Below, piece after piece: positions 55,334-63,415 of a DNA stretch of 64,000 nucleotides (position 1 is its first letter; each line of letters starts with the position of its first letter). A program made the translations under genes and the position numbers. The notes below the pieces were generated by a model that had not been told where the DNA came from, did not search any database, and worked only from the letters and a program-made list of their open reading frames with translations. The stretch spans positions 5,828,001-5,892,000 of the forward strand of contig NZ_CP072203.1 of assembly GCF_017654315.1 (NCBI RefSeq), given 5' to 3'. Source of the stretch: Gordonia polyisoprenivorans (GTDB lineage: Bacteria; Actinomycetota; Actinomycetes; Mycobacteriales; Mycobacteriaceae).

Positions 55334-56479
55334 ATGATTGTCTTCTTCGCCGTATTCCTCGCGCTCATCACCTTCTGGCTGCATCGTCGCCTGGTGCGGG
55401 CCACAGCCCTGCCGCGCCCCTGGTCGGTGATCGCCGGCGCCCTGCTCGTCGTGTTCTGGGCGCTGGCCGTCGTCGGTATCGCCACCGGGCGCGGACTGAA
55501 TCCCTCGACGTTTCGTCCCCTGGCGTGGCTCGGGCTGACCTGGCTGGCCACGGTGCTGTACCTGGCACTCGGGTTGGCGGTGATCGGTATCGGCGCGTTC
55601 ATCTGGCGGCTGGTCCTCCGGCGGTCACCGAACGAGCTCGCCAGTGAGCGACGCCGCCGACGCCTGCAGGCGGTCCGGGTGGCGACCGGGGCCGTGGCCG
55701 TCACGGCCGTCGCACTCACCGCGTACGGGGTGGTCGAGGCGGCCGACCCGCGAGTCACCCACACCGAGATCCGGCTCGCCGACCTGCCCGAATCCTTCGA
55801 CGGCACGCGGGTGGCGCTCATCTCCGATCTGCACGTCGGACCGGCCCGCGACGCCGACTTCACCCGGCGCGTCGTCGACCTGGTCAACGCGCAGCGGCCG
55901 GACCTGATCGCGATCGCCGGTGACCTCACCGACGGCACTGTCGCCGAACTCTCCGGCGATCTCGCGCCGATGACCGCGCTACGCGCACCGCTCGGGGTGT
56001 TCGGGGTCAGCGGCAATCACGAGTTCTACAGCGACGACGGCGGACGATGGCTCGACGAGTGGGAGCGGGTGGGCGTGACCACGCTGCGCAACCAGCGCGT
56101 CGCCGTCAGCCGGGGCGGGGCGACGATCGACGTGGTCGGCATCCACGACTACAGCGCGCCCGAACCGTACCGGCCCGACCTGGCGGGCGCGCTGGCCGGC
56201 AGTGACCCGCAACGCTTTCGCCTGCTGCTCGCCCACGAACCCCGGCAGGCACTGCAGGCCTCGGATCTCGGTGTGGATCTGCAACTCTCGGGTCACACTC
56301 ACGGCGGTCAGATCTGGCCCATTCGCTATCTGGTGCCGCTGCAGCAGCCGTCGGTCGAGGGCCTCGACCGGGTCGGCGAGACGACGCTGTACACGACGCG
56401 CGGCGCCGGCGCCTGGGGGCCACCGGTGCGGGTCGGTGCGCCACCCGAGGTGACGATGCTGACGCTACGACGCGGGTGA
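55334..56479 (+). CDS. Membrane-anchored metallophosphoesterase
   Basis: The 381-residue protein has about four N-terminal membrane segments (residues 1-140). A calcineurin-like phosphoesterase domain follows, with SDLHVGPA near 170, AGDLTDG near 200, VSGNHEFYS near 230 and the late SGHTHGGQIWP near 325. These give a full dimetal site. The domain is probably outside the membrane, as in YkuE/YaeI-type UDP-2,3-diacylglucosamine or lipid phosphoesterases. The 3' end overlaps the convergent permease gene by 15 bases. Confidence 0.9.
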   Translation: MIVFFAVFLALITFWLHRRLVRATALPRPWSVIAGALLVVFWALAVVGIATGRGLNPSTFRPLAWLGLTWLATVLYLALGLAVIGIGAFIWRLVLRRSPNELASERRRRRLQAVRVATGAVAVTAVALTAYGVVEAADPRVTHTEIRLADLPESFDGTRVALISDLHVGPARDADFTRRVVDLVNAQRPDLIAIAGDLTDGTVAELSGDLAPMTALRAPLGVFGVSGNHEFYSDDGGRWLDEWERVGVTTLRNQRVAVSRGGATIDVVGIHDYSAPEPYRPDLAGALAGSDPQRFRLLLAHEPRQALQASDLGVDLQLSGHTHGGQIWPIRYLVPLQQPSVEGLDRVGETTLYTTRGAGAWGPPVRVGAPPEVTMLTLRRG

Positions 56480-58000
56480 CTCCTCGGCCGTGATCGTCGA
56501 ATCCCGGTTCGCACGAGCCAGATTGGAGTGCGTGCGACCGTAGAAGAAGTAGATGCCCAAGCCGATCACCAGCCAGACCACGAACCTTATCCAGGTCTCG
56601 ATCGCAAGGTTCATCATCAGACCCGCGCAGCAGATCGCCGAGATGATCGGCAGTACCGGCGACCACGGAACCCGGAACGGACGCTTCATCTCCGGTTGGG
56701 TTCGACGCAGGACGGGGACGGCGATGGACACGACCAGGAATGCGAAAAGCGTTCCGATGGAGACCATCTCGGCAAGTGCGGAGAGCGGGACGAAGGCACC
56801 GAGGAGCACGACGACCGCGGTGGTCAGCATCGTGATGCGGTACGGCGTCTGCCATTTCGGATGGATCTTGCCCGCCGAATGCGGCACCAGACCGTCGCGG
56901 GCGAGCGCGAATCCGATCCGTGACATACCGACGATGTCGACGAGGATCACCGACGTCAGGCCGGCGACCGCGGCGATACCGACGAGCACGCCGGCCCAGC
57001 TCAAGCCCACCTGATTGAACGCATCCGAGAGTGGCGCGCCCTCACTGAGGTCGGTGTAGTGCACCATGCCGACCACGACGAAACACACACCCACGTAGAG
57101 CACCGTGCAGATGAGCAGGGTGCCGAGTAGTCCGCGGGTCATGGCGCGGGCCGGATTCTTGGTCTCCTCCCCGAGATTCGCGACGATCTCGAACCCGCTG
57201 TAGGAGAAGAACACGACCGCCGAGGCGAACAGCACCCCGGCCACACCGAACGCCGTCGCCTCGACGCCGGTGGCCCACTGCCACAACGGTTGTCTCAACC
57301 CGCCGTCGCCGCCGGTCGGCTGTGCAGGCGGAATGAACGGGGTGTAGTTGGCGGCCTTGATGAAGAACAACCCGGCGATGATGATGAACACGCAGATGCT
57401 CACCTTGAGATACACCAAAGCGTTGGTGAGCCAACCGGATTCCTTGATACCGATGGTGGCGACCACGCCGAGCACCAGGGCGATCGCCACCGCTCCGAGG
57501 TTGACCGTCGAGCTCTCGCCGAAGAAGGTCGTCGGCAGATTGAACACATCCTGCAGATATCCGGACCAGCCGCGCGAGACCACCGCCGCGCCGAGGGCGA
57601 ACTCCAGGATGAGGTCCCAGCCGATGATCCAGGCGATGATCTCGCCGAGCGTGGTGTAGGCGTAGGTGTAGGACGATCCCGCGGTCGGTACCGCCGAAGC
57701 CAGCTCGGCGTAACAGAATGCGGCGAACAACGCGATCACACCGGCCACGACGAACGAGATCATGATCGCGGGACCGGCGTTGTCCTTGGCCTGCACGCCG
57801 GTGAGGGTGAAGATGCCGGTGCCGATGACCATTCCGACGCCGAACCCGATCAGGTCACGGGTCCGCAGCGCCTGCTTGAGTCGCCCGCCCTCGAGCTGAT
57901 GCCCCTCGTCGTTCTGGTGGATGACGGTATCAACCGACTTCTTCCGGAAGATCCCCCGGCTCTGCGTCCTTGGTCTCTCGGTCGACGGTCTCTCGGTCAT
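56465..58000 (-). CDS. Cationic amino-acid/APC-family permease
   Basis: The 511-residue transporter has about twelve to fourteen membrane segments. The APC start motif is IGFGVGMVIGTGIFTLTGVQA near residue 50, with SYTYAYTTLGEIIAWIIGWDLILE near 110 and VFFSYSGFEIVANLGEETKNPARAM near 260. It resembles CAT/YfnA-type amino-acid permeases. The start at 58000 (MTERPSTERP) gives a normal cytosolic tail. Confidence 0.9.
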   Translation of the reverse strand: MTERPSTERPRTQSRGIFRKKSVDTVIHQNDEGHQLEGGRLKQALRTRDLIGFGVGMVIGTGIFTLTGVQAKDNAGPAIMISFVVAGVIALFAAFCYAELASAVPTAGSSYTYAYTTLGEIIAWIIGWDLILEFALGAAVVSRGWSGYLQDVFNLPTTFFGESSTVNLGAVAIALVLGVVATIGIKESGWLTNALVYLKVSICVFIIIAGLFFIKAANYTPFIPPAQPTGGDGGLRQPLWQWATGVEATAFGVAGVLFASAVVFFSYSGFEIVANLGEETKNPARAMTRGLLGTLLICTVLYVGVCFVVVGMVHYTDLSEGAPLSDAFNQVGLSWAGVLVGIAAVAGLTSVILVDIVGMSRIGFALARDGLVPHSAGKIHPKWQTPYRITMLTTAVVVLLGAFVPLSALAEMVSIGTLFAFLVVSIAVPVLRRTQPEMKRPFRVPWSPVLPIISAICCAGLMMNLAIETWIRFVVWLVIGLGIYFFYGRTHSNLARANRDSTITAEESPAS

Positions 58001-58183
58001 CGCTCGACGGTAACCCGCCGCCGGGGTTGGCGTCACCGAACACGCCGTGGGCGACGCATCGCGCCACAGGAATCCGACATGGTCCGACTCACGCACTCGG
58101 GGTTGACCCCGACAACGATTCCGGGGTGCAATCCCGGGGTTCGACCGGATGTGTCACGGTGGGCATCGGCCGAGGATGAGTAC

Positions 58184-59260
58184 ATGACAGCACGCGCGTC
58201 CACCGCTCTGGGTATCGCCGCCGTCCTCGGTCTCGTTCACGCCGGGGTCAGCATCTACTGGGGTCTCGGTGGCGATGCTCTACTGAGTACTGTCGGGCAG
58301 ACTGCGGACAGATTCTCCGAGGACCAATTCGCCGACGGCCGTTGGTTATTGGTTCTCATCGGGATGGCCAAGGCGATGCTGGCCGTGGCACCAGCACTGA
58401 CGGCTCGACGATCAGGCGCCGGCCTGCTTCGGCCCGGCTACTGGCTGGGCGCCACTGCGCTGATCGCCTGGGGCGCCATCAACACCACCACGGCGGGGCT
58501 GCTGCTCCTCGGAGCGCTACCGCGGCCCGAGCCGTTCGACAGCGCGGCGGCCGTAGGCCACGCATTGCTCTGGGACCCACTGTTTCTCGCGTGGGGTGTG
58601 GCGTTGGCCGTCGCAATGTGGCTCACCGCACCGGCAGTGGCCGACCTACGGCGGCTTTCGTCACGCGGTGGTGGCGAGCCGACCGAATCCGCTGCGGTGG
58701 AAGATGAGCGGGCTGCCGGTCTCGGGGTGGTCGACGCTGTGCAACTCGAGCAGGACGATGATGTGGTCACCGGCCTCGACCTCGCGGTAAACGGTGCAAT
58801 CGAATTGCGCGAGACCGTCATCGAGGGTCACGGCCCCCTCGTCCGACGCGTTGAGAAGCACCCCGTCGAATCGCTGGGCCACCGGACCGGCGAGCTGGCG
58901 GCAGAGGACGTCCTGATGGTCGGCGAGCACGGTGACCCCGAGATGATCTGCGCGACGCAGATCCGGCCAGGTCTTCGAGGTGTTCGCGATCGACACCGAC
59001 ACCAGTGGCGGATCGAGGCTGACGCTCGTGAACGAGCTCGCGGCCAGGCCGATCACCGCTCCGTCGACCTCCGCGGCCACCGCGACGACGCCGGTGGGAA
59101 AGATCCCGAACGCCTTGCGAAGTCGCGCGGCGTCGAGGTCCTGGTTGGTTCGGAACCCGCTCACGCGTGCACCTCCAGCAATCGGGATACGACCGGCGCG
59201 GTCGCCGCCAACCAGTCGGCGTACGCCTCCGGATCGTCATGGCGGGAATCGACGACATAG
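58184..59260 (+). CDS. DUF3995 membrane protein with abnormal open 3' extension
   Basis: The first about 155 codons encode a typical DUF3995 protein of four membrane segments (ALGIAAVLGLVHAGVSIYWGLGG, WLGATALIAWGAINTTTAGLL, LWDPLFLAWGVALAVAMWL). Members are usually near that length. Here no stop follows. The frame runs on another about 200 codons to 59260, antisense through the flavin reductase gene, with composition typical of an antisense shadow. A lost stop or frameshift near 58660 is likely. Only the N-terminal part is trusted. Confidence 0.6.
   Translation: MTARASTALGIAAVLGLVHAGVSIYWGLGGDALLSTVGQTADRFSEDQFADGRWLLVLIGMAKAMLAVAPALTARRSGAGLLRPGYWLGATALIAWGAINTTTAGLLLLGALPRPEPFDSAAAVGHALLWDPLFLAWGVALAVAMWLTAPAVADLRRLSSRGGGEPTESAAVEDERAAGLGVVDAVQLEQDDDVVTGLDLAVNGAIELRETVIEGHGPLVRRVEKHPVESLGHRTGELAAEDVLMVGEHGDPEMICATQIRPGLRGVRDRHRHQWRIEADARERARGQADHRSVDLRGHRDDAGGKDPERLAKSRGVEVLVGSEPAHACTSSNRDTTGAVAANQSAYASGSSWRESTT
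58661..59164 (-). CDS. Flavin reductase domain protein
   Basis: The 167-residue flavin reductase-like split barrel has RKAFGIFPTGVVAVAAE near 15, GLAASSFTSVSLDPPLVSVSIANTSKTW near 40 and GDHIIVLLELHSV near 130. It supplies reduced FMN to two-component monooxygenases. It starts with GTG overlapping the previous stop (GTGA) and is third in an operon with the SsuD-like monooxygenase. Confidence 0.9.
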   Translation of the reverse strand: MSGFRTNQDLDAARLRKAFGIFPTGVVAVAAEVDGAVIGLAASSFTSVSLDPPLVSVSIANTSKTWPDLRRADHLGVTVLADHQDVLCRQLAGPVAQRFDGVLLNASDEGAVTLDDGLAQFDCTVYREVEAGDHIIVLLELHSVDHPETGSPLIFHRSGFGRLATTA

Positions 59261-59658
59261 AGCCCGCGACCGGGGACGGTCCCGCCGATCTCGGTCAACA
59301 CCGGCCGCAGGGTGAGCTCGGGTGCAAGCGAGTGCGCGGGCGAACCACCGAGCATGAGGGGAATCGCGATACCGGAAAGCCCTGTGCCACCTGCGAACCG
59401 ATCGAGGAACAGTTTGAGGAGGCCGGTGTAGGCGGCCTTGTAGGTCGGGCTGGCGAACACGACGAGATCGGCGGCGCCGACCTGCGTCACCAACTCGCCG
59501 ACCCCCGGGTCGGACCAGTCGAGAATCGCTGTACCGAGGGTCGCGAGGTCGACGACGAGATCGGGTGCGCCACCGGTGAGTTGGGTGGCCACATACGTCG
59601 CGGCATCCAGGGTTCGACTGGCCGGCTTGGGATTTCCGACGACGACGGCCGTCGTCAC
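59161..59658 (-). CDS. ssuE: NAD(P)H-dependent FMN reductase, SsuE-like
   Basis: The 165-residue flavodoxin-like reductase has VVVGNPKPASRTLDAA at the N-terminus and DLVVFASPTYKAAYTGLLKLFLD near 70, the usual FMN-binding loops. SsuE delivers FMNH2 to alkanesulfonate monooxygenase. The GTG at 59658 overlaps the SsuD stop by 4 bases, and its own stop overlaps the next GTG the same way, giving tight coupling. Confidence 0.87.
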   Translation of the reverse strand: MTTAVVVGNPKPASRTLDAATYVATQLTGGAPDLVVDLATLGTAILDWSDPGVGELVTQVGAADLVVFASPTYKAAYTGLLKLFLDRFAGGTGLSGIAIPLMLGGSPAHSLAPELTLRPVLTEIGGTVPGRGLYVVDSRHDDPEAYADWLAATAPVVSRLLEVHA

Positions 59659-60809
59659 GAGGCCGACACCGCTTTGACCGGCGCACCGAAGGGCACTGCG
59701 GCGCGGGCGGCGCGCGGCGGCGCCGGATGCTCCCACAGTCCACGACGGGTCAGCTCCGGCAGCACGCCCTCGCCGAACCAGTACGCCTCTTCGAGGTGCG
59801 GATACCCGGACAACACGAACTCGTCGATACCCACGTCGTGGTAGGCCTCGATGAGGTCGGCGATCTCGGTGTAGGAACCGACCATCGCGGTCCCCGCCCC
59901 ACCGCGCACCAGCCCGATACCGGCCCACAGATTCGGGTAGATCTCCAGGCCGTCCTTGGAACCCTTGTTGAGCGCGAGCATCCGCTGCTGACCTTCCGAC
60001 GCCGAGCGCTTCAGGCCGGACTGGATGCGGGCGATGTCCTCGGCGGAGATGTTCTCCAGCAACCGATCCGCCTCGGCCCACGCCTCTTCCGAGGTCGCGC
60101 GAGCGATGGTGTGCAACCGGATGCCGTAGGTCAGTTCCCGCCCCTGCTCGGCGGCCGCCCGACGAACGCGCGCGATCTTCTCGGCCACCGCCTCGGGCGG
60201 TTCACCCCAGGTGAGGTAGACGTCGGCGTGCCTGGCGGCCACGGCGATTCCGGCCGCCGACGAGCCACCGAAGTAGATCTCGGGAAGCGGGTCCGGGATC
60301 TGGTGCAGGGTCGCGTTCTCCACCGAGAGGTACTTGCCCTCGAAGGTCAGCGTCTCCCCGGTCCACAGGCGACGGACGATCTCGAGGAACTCGTCGGCGC
60401 GGGCGTAGCGCTCCTCCTTGGTGCTGAAGTCACCGAACATGGCCTGCTCGGCATCCTCACCACCGGTCACCACATTCAGCAGCAGGCGTCCGCCGGACAG
60501 ATTCTGGAAGGTTCCGGCCATCTGCGCGGAGAGGAACGGAGCGGTGACACCGGGCCGGAAGGCCACCAGGAACTTCAGCCGCTCGGAGACGCTGCTGAGC
60601 ATGGCCGTCGACACCCATGCGTCCTCGCACCAGGCCCCGGTCGGGGTGAGCGCCGCCTCGAAGCCGAGTTGTTCGGCACTGCGCGCGATCTGTCCGAGGT
60701 AGGGCACCGACGCCGGTCGCGACGAGGCCTGCGCCGCCACCCCGTGGCCGCCGCCGACCACCGTCCGACCGTCGCCGCCGTTGGTGGGGAGAAACCAATG
60801 AAACTTCAC
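59655..60809 (-). CDS. ssuD: FMNH2-dependent alkanesulfonate monooxygenase, SsuD type
   Basis: The 384-residue luciferase-like enzyme closely resembles E. coli SsuD: FHWFLPTNGGDG at the start, PTGAWCEDAWV near 57, RLKFLVAFRPGVTAP near 80, LPEIYFGGSSAAG near 175, DVYLTWGEPPEAV and a late VLSGYPHLEEAYWFGE. SsuD cleaves sulfonates to sulfite and aldehydes for sulfur supply. It heads a three-gene operon with two flavin reductases. Related sulfone monooxygenases are possible alternatives. Confidence 0.92.
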   Translation of the reverse strand: MKFHWFLPTNGGDGRTVVGGGHGVAAQASSRPASVPYLGQIARSAEQLGFEAALTPTGAWCEDAWVSTAMLSSVSERLKFLVAFRPGVTAPFLSAQMAGTFQNLSGGRLLLNVVTGGEDAEQAMFGDFSTKEERYARADEFLEIVRRLWTGETLTFEGKYLSVENATLHQIPDPLPEIYFGGSSAAGIAVAARHADVYLTWGEPPEAVAEKIARVRRAAAEQGRELTYGIRLHTIARATSEEAWAEADRLLENISAEDIARIQSGLKRSASEGQQRMLALNKGSKDGLEIYPNLWAGIGLVRGGAGTAMVGSYTEIADLIEAYHDVGIDEFVLSGYPHLEEAYWFGEGVLPELTRRGLWEHPAPPRAARAAVPFGAPVKAVSAS

Positions 60810-60961
60810 GCCTGATCAATCCACTTCCGAATCGGGGATACCGTGCACAACCACACCATTGCACCCGACCCGTGCGGCTCACCCAAGAGTTTTCCGCGCG
60901 GTGAGTCAATCCCCGCGGCTCGGCGACCCGGGGGGCTACCGGGTGACGACCTCCCACCCGT

Positions 60962-61271
60962 CCCGGTGGTCGAGGTGCGCACCCCCGACCGACACGCGAC
61001 GCTCCCATCCCGGTGGTCGAGGCGCACGCCCAGCCGACGTGCGACGCACCCATTCCCGGTGGTCGAGGTGCGCACTCCCACCTACGCACCACCCCACCCG
61101 CTAACCCGTGCGACGAGCGCTACCCTCCCGCTGGTCGAGGTGCGCAGGAGCGCCAGCGACGGAGCCTCGAGACCTCTTGCGCCGGTGCTGGTTTCGGGTT
61201 TCAGCGTCGGCGTTCAGGCGTCTCGAGACGCTTCGTGCTCGCTGCGCTCGCGCGAGGCTCCTCGACCACCG
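60962..61271. repeat. Cluster of TCGAGGTGCG dispersed repeats (copies C, D and tandem units)
   Basis: The 565 bases between ssuD and the metallopeptidase hold no convincing gene. CCCGGTGGTCGAGG occurs at 60962, 61009 and 61055, about 46-47 bases apart. Copy C (61132-61173) runs TGGTCGAGGTGCGC to GAGCCTCGAGACC and matches copies A and B. Copy D (61220-61271) is in reverse orientation, from GTCTCGAGACGC to CTCCTCGACCACCG. C and D thus form a large inverted pair about 47 bases apart. Further CTCGACCACCGAAGA cores occur at about 61261 and 61319. Confidence 0.85.
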
Positions 61272-61374
61272 AAGAGAAAAGGACCGGCTCCTTGCCCACC
61301 GGGGAAAACGACCCACTCCTCGACCACCGAAGAAGGACCACCGGGCAGGACCACCAGGGGCCGGCGAGCCCCAC

Positions 61375-62385
61375 TCAGTCGTCGGAGGTGATCAGTTCGT
61401 GGATGAACTCCATCTTCTCCAGGACCTTCGGCGGCAGCACGAAGGGATAGAGGTCCTGATGGCCCATCGAGCGGTTGATCTGGTTGAGCGCCCAGGTCAG
61501 CGGCAACCACCATTCGATGATGCGATCGAAGCCCACCTGACCGGGGAGGTCGGCGTCGAGAGTGGCGCCGGCCGGGGCCAGGGCGAACGCGGCCGCCGTG
61601 TCGAGAGTGTCGCGGATGTGGAGGTAGTGGGCGAAGGTCTCAGCCCAGTCCTCGGCGGGATGCATGGTCGCGTAGGACGAGACGTAGTCATCCTTCCAGT
61701 TCTCCGGCGGCCCGTCGCCGTAGTGGCGATCGAGCGCGGCCTGATAGTCCTCGTCGGGATCACCGAACAGTTCCTCGTAGCGCCCGCGATTGGGGCCGTC
61801 ACCGACGAGCACCATCTGATAGAAGTGCCCGATCTCGTGGCGGAAGTGGCCGATGAGGGTGCGGTAGGGCTCGTCCATCGACACCCGCAGCTGTTCGCGG
61901 TGGACGTCGTCGCCCTCGGCGAGGTCGAGGGTGACCACACCGTTGGCGTGGCCGGTGATGACCTGTTGGGTGGCGCTGGAGAGCAGGTCGAAGGCCAGGC
62001 CGATCTCCGGGTCCTCGTCCTTGCCGAAGATCGGCAGCTGCAGTTCGTCGAGTTCGACGATGACGCGCCGCTTGGCGAGCTCGGCCTCGGCGAATGCGGC
62101 CATGGCGTCGGTGTCGGAGTCGTCGGGACGGGTGCGGGTCAGCCGGCACGACTCGCACAGCGCGGGCAATCCCTCCCCGATCTCGACGAGCCAGTTGCAT
62201 GCGGCGACGCCGCTGTTGGCGCAGCGCCCGATCAGCGCGTCGTCGACCTGCGCCTGCTCCTTGTCGTCGAGGACCTGGATGGTTCGGGAGGGCAGATGGA
62301 AGCCCAGCTTGCTCTCGCAGTTCAGACACAGCGAGTTCTCGAAAGTCAGCTGCTGGCCGCATTTACGGCAGTGGAAATCGCGCAA
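61375..62385 (-). CDS. Putative zinc-binding metallopeptidase (zinc ribbon + HExxH)
   Basis: The 336-residue protein starts with a zinc ribbon (FHCRKCGQQL and LCLNCESKLGF) and carries the peptidase motif GHFRHEIGHFYQMV (HExxH) near residue 190. This is the pattern of the putative zinc-binding metallo-peptidase family. The start is TTG at 62385, with AAGGAG 7 bases ahead; no ATG or GTG gives the complete zinc ribbon. Substrate and partners are unknown. Confidence 0.88.
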   Translation of the reverse strand: MRDFHCRKCGQQLTFENSLCLNCESKLGFHLPSRTIQVLDDKEQAQVDDALIGRCANSGVAACNWLVEIGEGLPALCESCRLTRTRPDDSDTDAMAAFAEAELAKRRVIVELDELQLPIFGKDEDPEIGLAFDLLSSATQQVITGHANGVVTLDLAEGDDVHREQLRVSMDEPYRTLIGHFRHEIGHFYQMVLVGDGPNRGRYEELFGDPDEDYQAALDRHYGDGPPENWKDDYVSSYATMHPAEDWAETFAHYLHIRDTLDTAAAFALAPAGATLDADLPGQVGFDRIIEWWLPLTWALNQINRSMGHQDLYPFVLPPKVLEKMEFIHELITSDD

Positions 62386-62548
62386 CGTTGCACTCCTTGG
62401 GTGAATTCGAGCTCGTGGATCGCGGGGTCGCGTGGATCTCTGGATTGGTCCGGGTGCGGCCCCGCACATGCTCGACGCGGACCTGGCCCATCGATCGTTC
62501 TGTCGGAACATATGGCCCAATGTGCACATGTGAGTGCCCGACATCACA

Positions 62549-63409
62549 CTACGGAGTGGGGCCCACCGCCGCAGGCAACTCCGGATCGGCGGACCATTGC
62601 GACCACGACCCCGGGAACAAGGTGCCCGAGAACCCGGCGATGGCCAGCGCCGCGAGCTCGTGCGCGGCGTTGATTCCCGATCCGCAGTAAGCGATGACCT
62701 GCGCATTCTCGGTGACTCCGGCTGCGGTGAACCGTTCCCGCAGTTGCTCGGGTGACAGGAACCGTCCGTCGTCGGCGAGATTCCCGGCCGTCGGGACACT
62801 GACGGCGCCGGGCACATGTCCGGCGCGGGGATCCATCGGTTCGGTCTCCCCGCGATACCGTTCGCCGGCGCGGGCATCGAGGATGACCACGTCGTCGCGG
62901 CCGTCCCGGATCTCCGAGGACAGTCGCGCGACCTCGTCGAGCGACACGTGCGGGAGTTCGCCGCCGGTCAGGGTGACGGTGCCGGGACGCGCGGCGGTGT
63001 CGCCGGCGGAGACACGCATCCCGGCCGACCGCCAGGCGTCGAGCCCACCGTCGAGCATCCTGACGTCGGTGTGCCCGGCCCAGGTCAGCAACCACCACGC
63101 GCGGGCCGCCGCCAGGTTGCCGATGTCGTCATAGACCACCACCGGCGACGAGTCGTCCACACCCCAGCGTCGCGCGGCGTCCTGCAGGCGATCCGACGAC
63201 GGCAGCGGGTGGCGCCCGAGTTCGGCCGACGGCGGGTCGGCCAGTTCGGAATCGAGATCGACGTAGACGGCTCCGGGGATGTGGCCCTCCCGATACCGCT
63301 CACGCCCGTCGGTCCGCCCCAGCGCCCAGCGGACGTCGAGGATCACCGGCGGACGGTCCGAGAGCATCTCCTCGGTCAGTGCGTCGACGTCGATCAGGTT
63401 CTGCGCCAT
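62549..63409 (-). CDS. Sulfurtransferase with two rhodanese domains (SseA type)
   Basis: The 286-residue thiosulfate/3-mercaptopyruvate sulfurtransferase-like protein has an inactive N-terminal domain (VILDVRWALGRTDGRERYREGHIPGAVYVDLD). The C-terminal active domain has VIAYCGSGINAAHELAAL, the Cys loop near 240. The ATG at 63409 lies 9 bases after GGAG; ATG 63415 is too close. It directly follows the TetR gene with 6 bases between. Confidence 0.92.
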   Translation of the reverse strand: MAQNLIDVDALTEEMLSDRPPVILDVRWALGRTDGRERYREGHIPGAVYVDLDSELADPPSAELGRHPLPSSDRLQDAARRWGVDDSSPVVVYDDIGNLAAARAWWLLTWAGHTDVRMLDGGLDAWRSAGMRVSAGDTAARPGTVTLTGGELPHVSLDEVARLSSEIRDGRDDVVILDARAGERYRGETEPMDPRAGHVPGAVSVPTAGNLADDGRFLSPEQLRERFTAAGVTENAQVIAYCGSGINAAHELAALAIAGFSGTLFPGSWSQWSADPELPAAVGPTP

Positions 63410-63415
63410 GAACAT

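Noticed and set aside
60843..61391. Open frames in the repeat cluster between ssuD and the metallopeptidase
   Set aside because: They are made of the dispersed repeat sequence, low in complexity and without ribosome binding sites or motifs.
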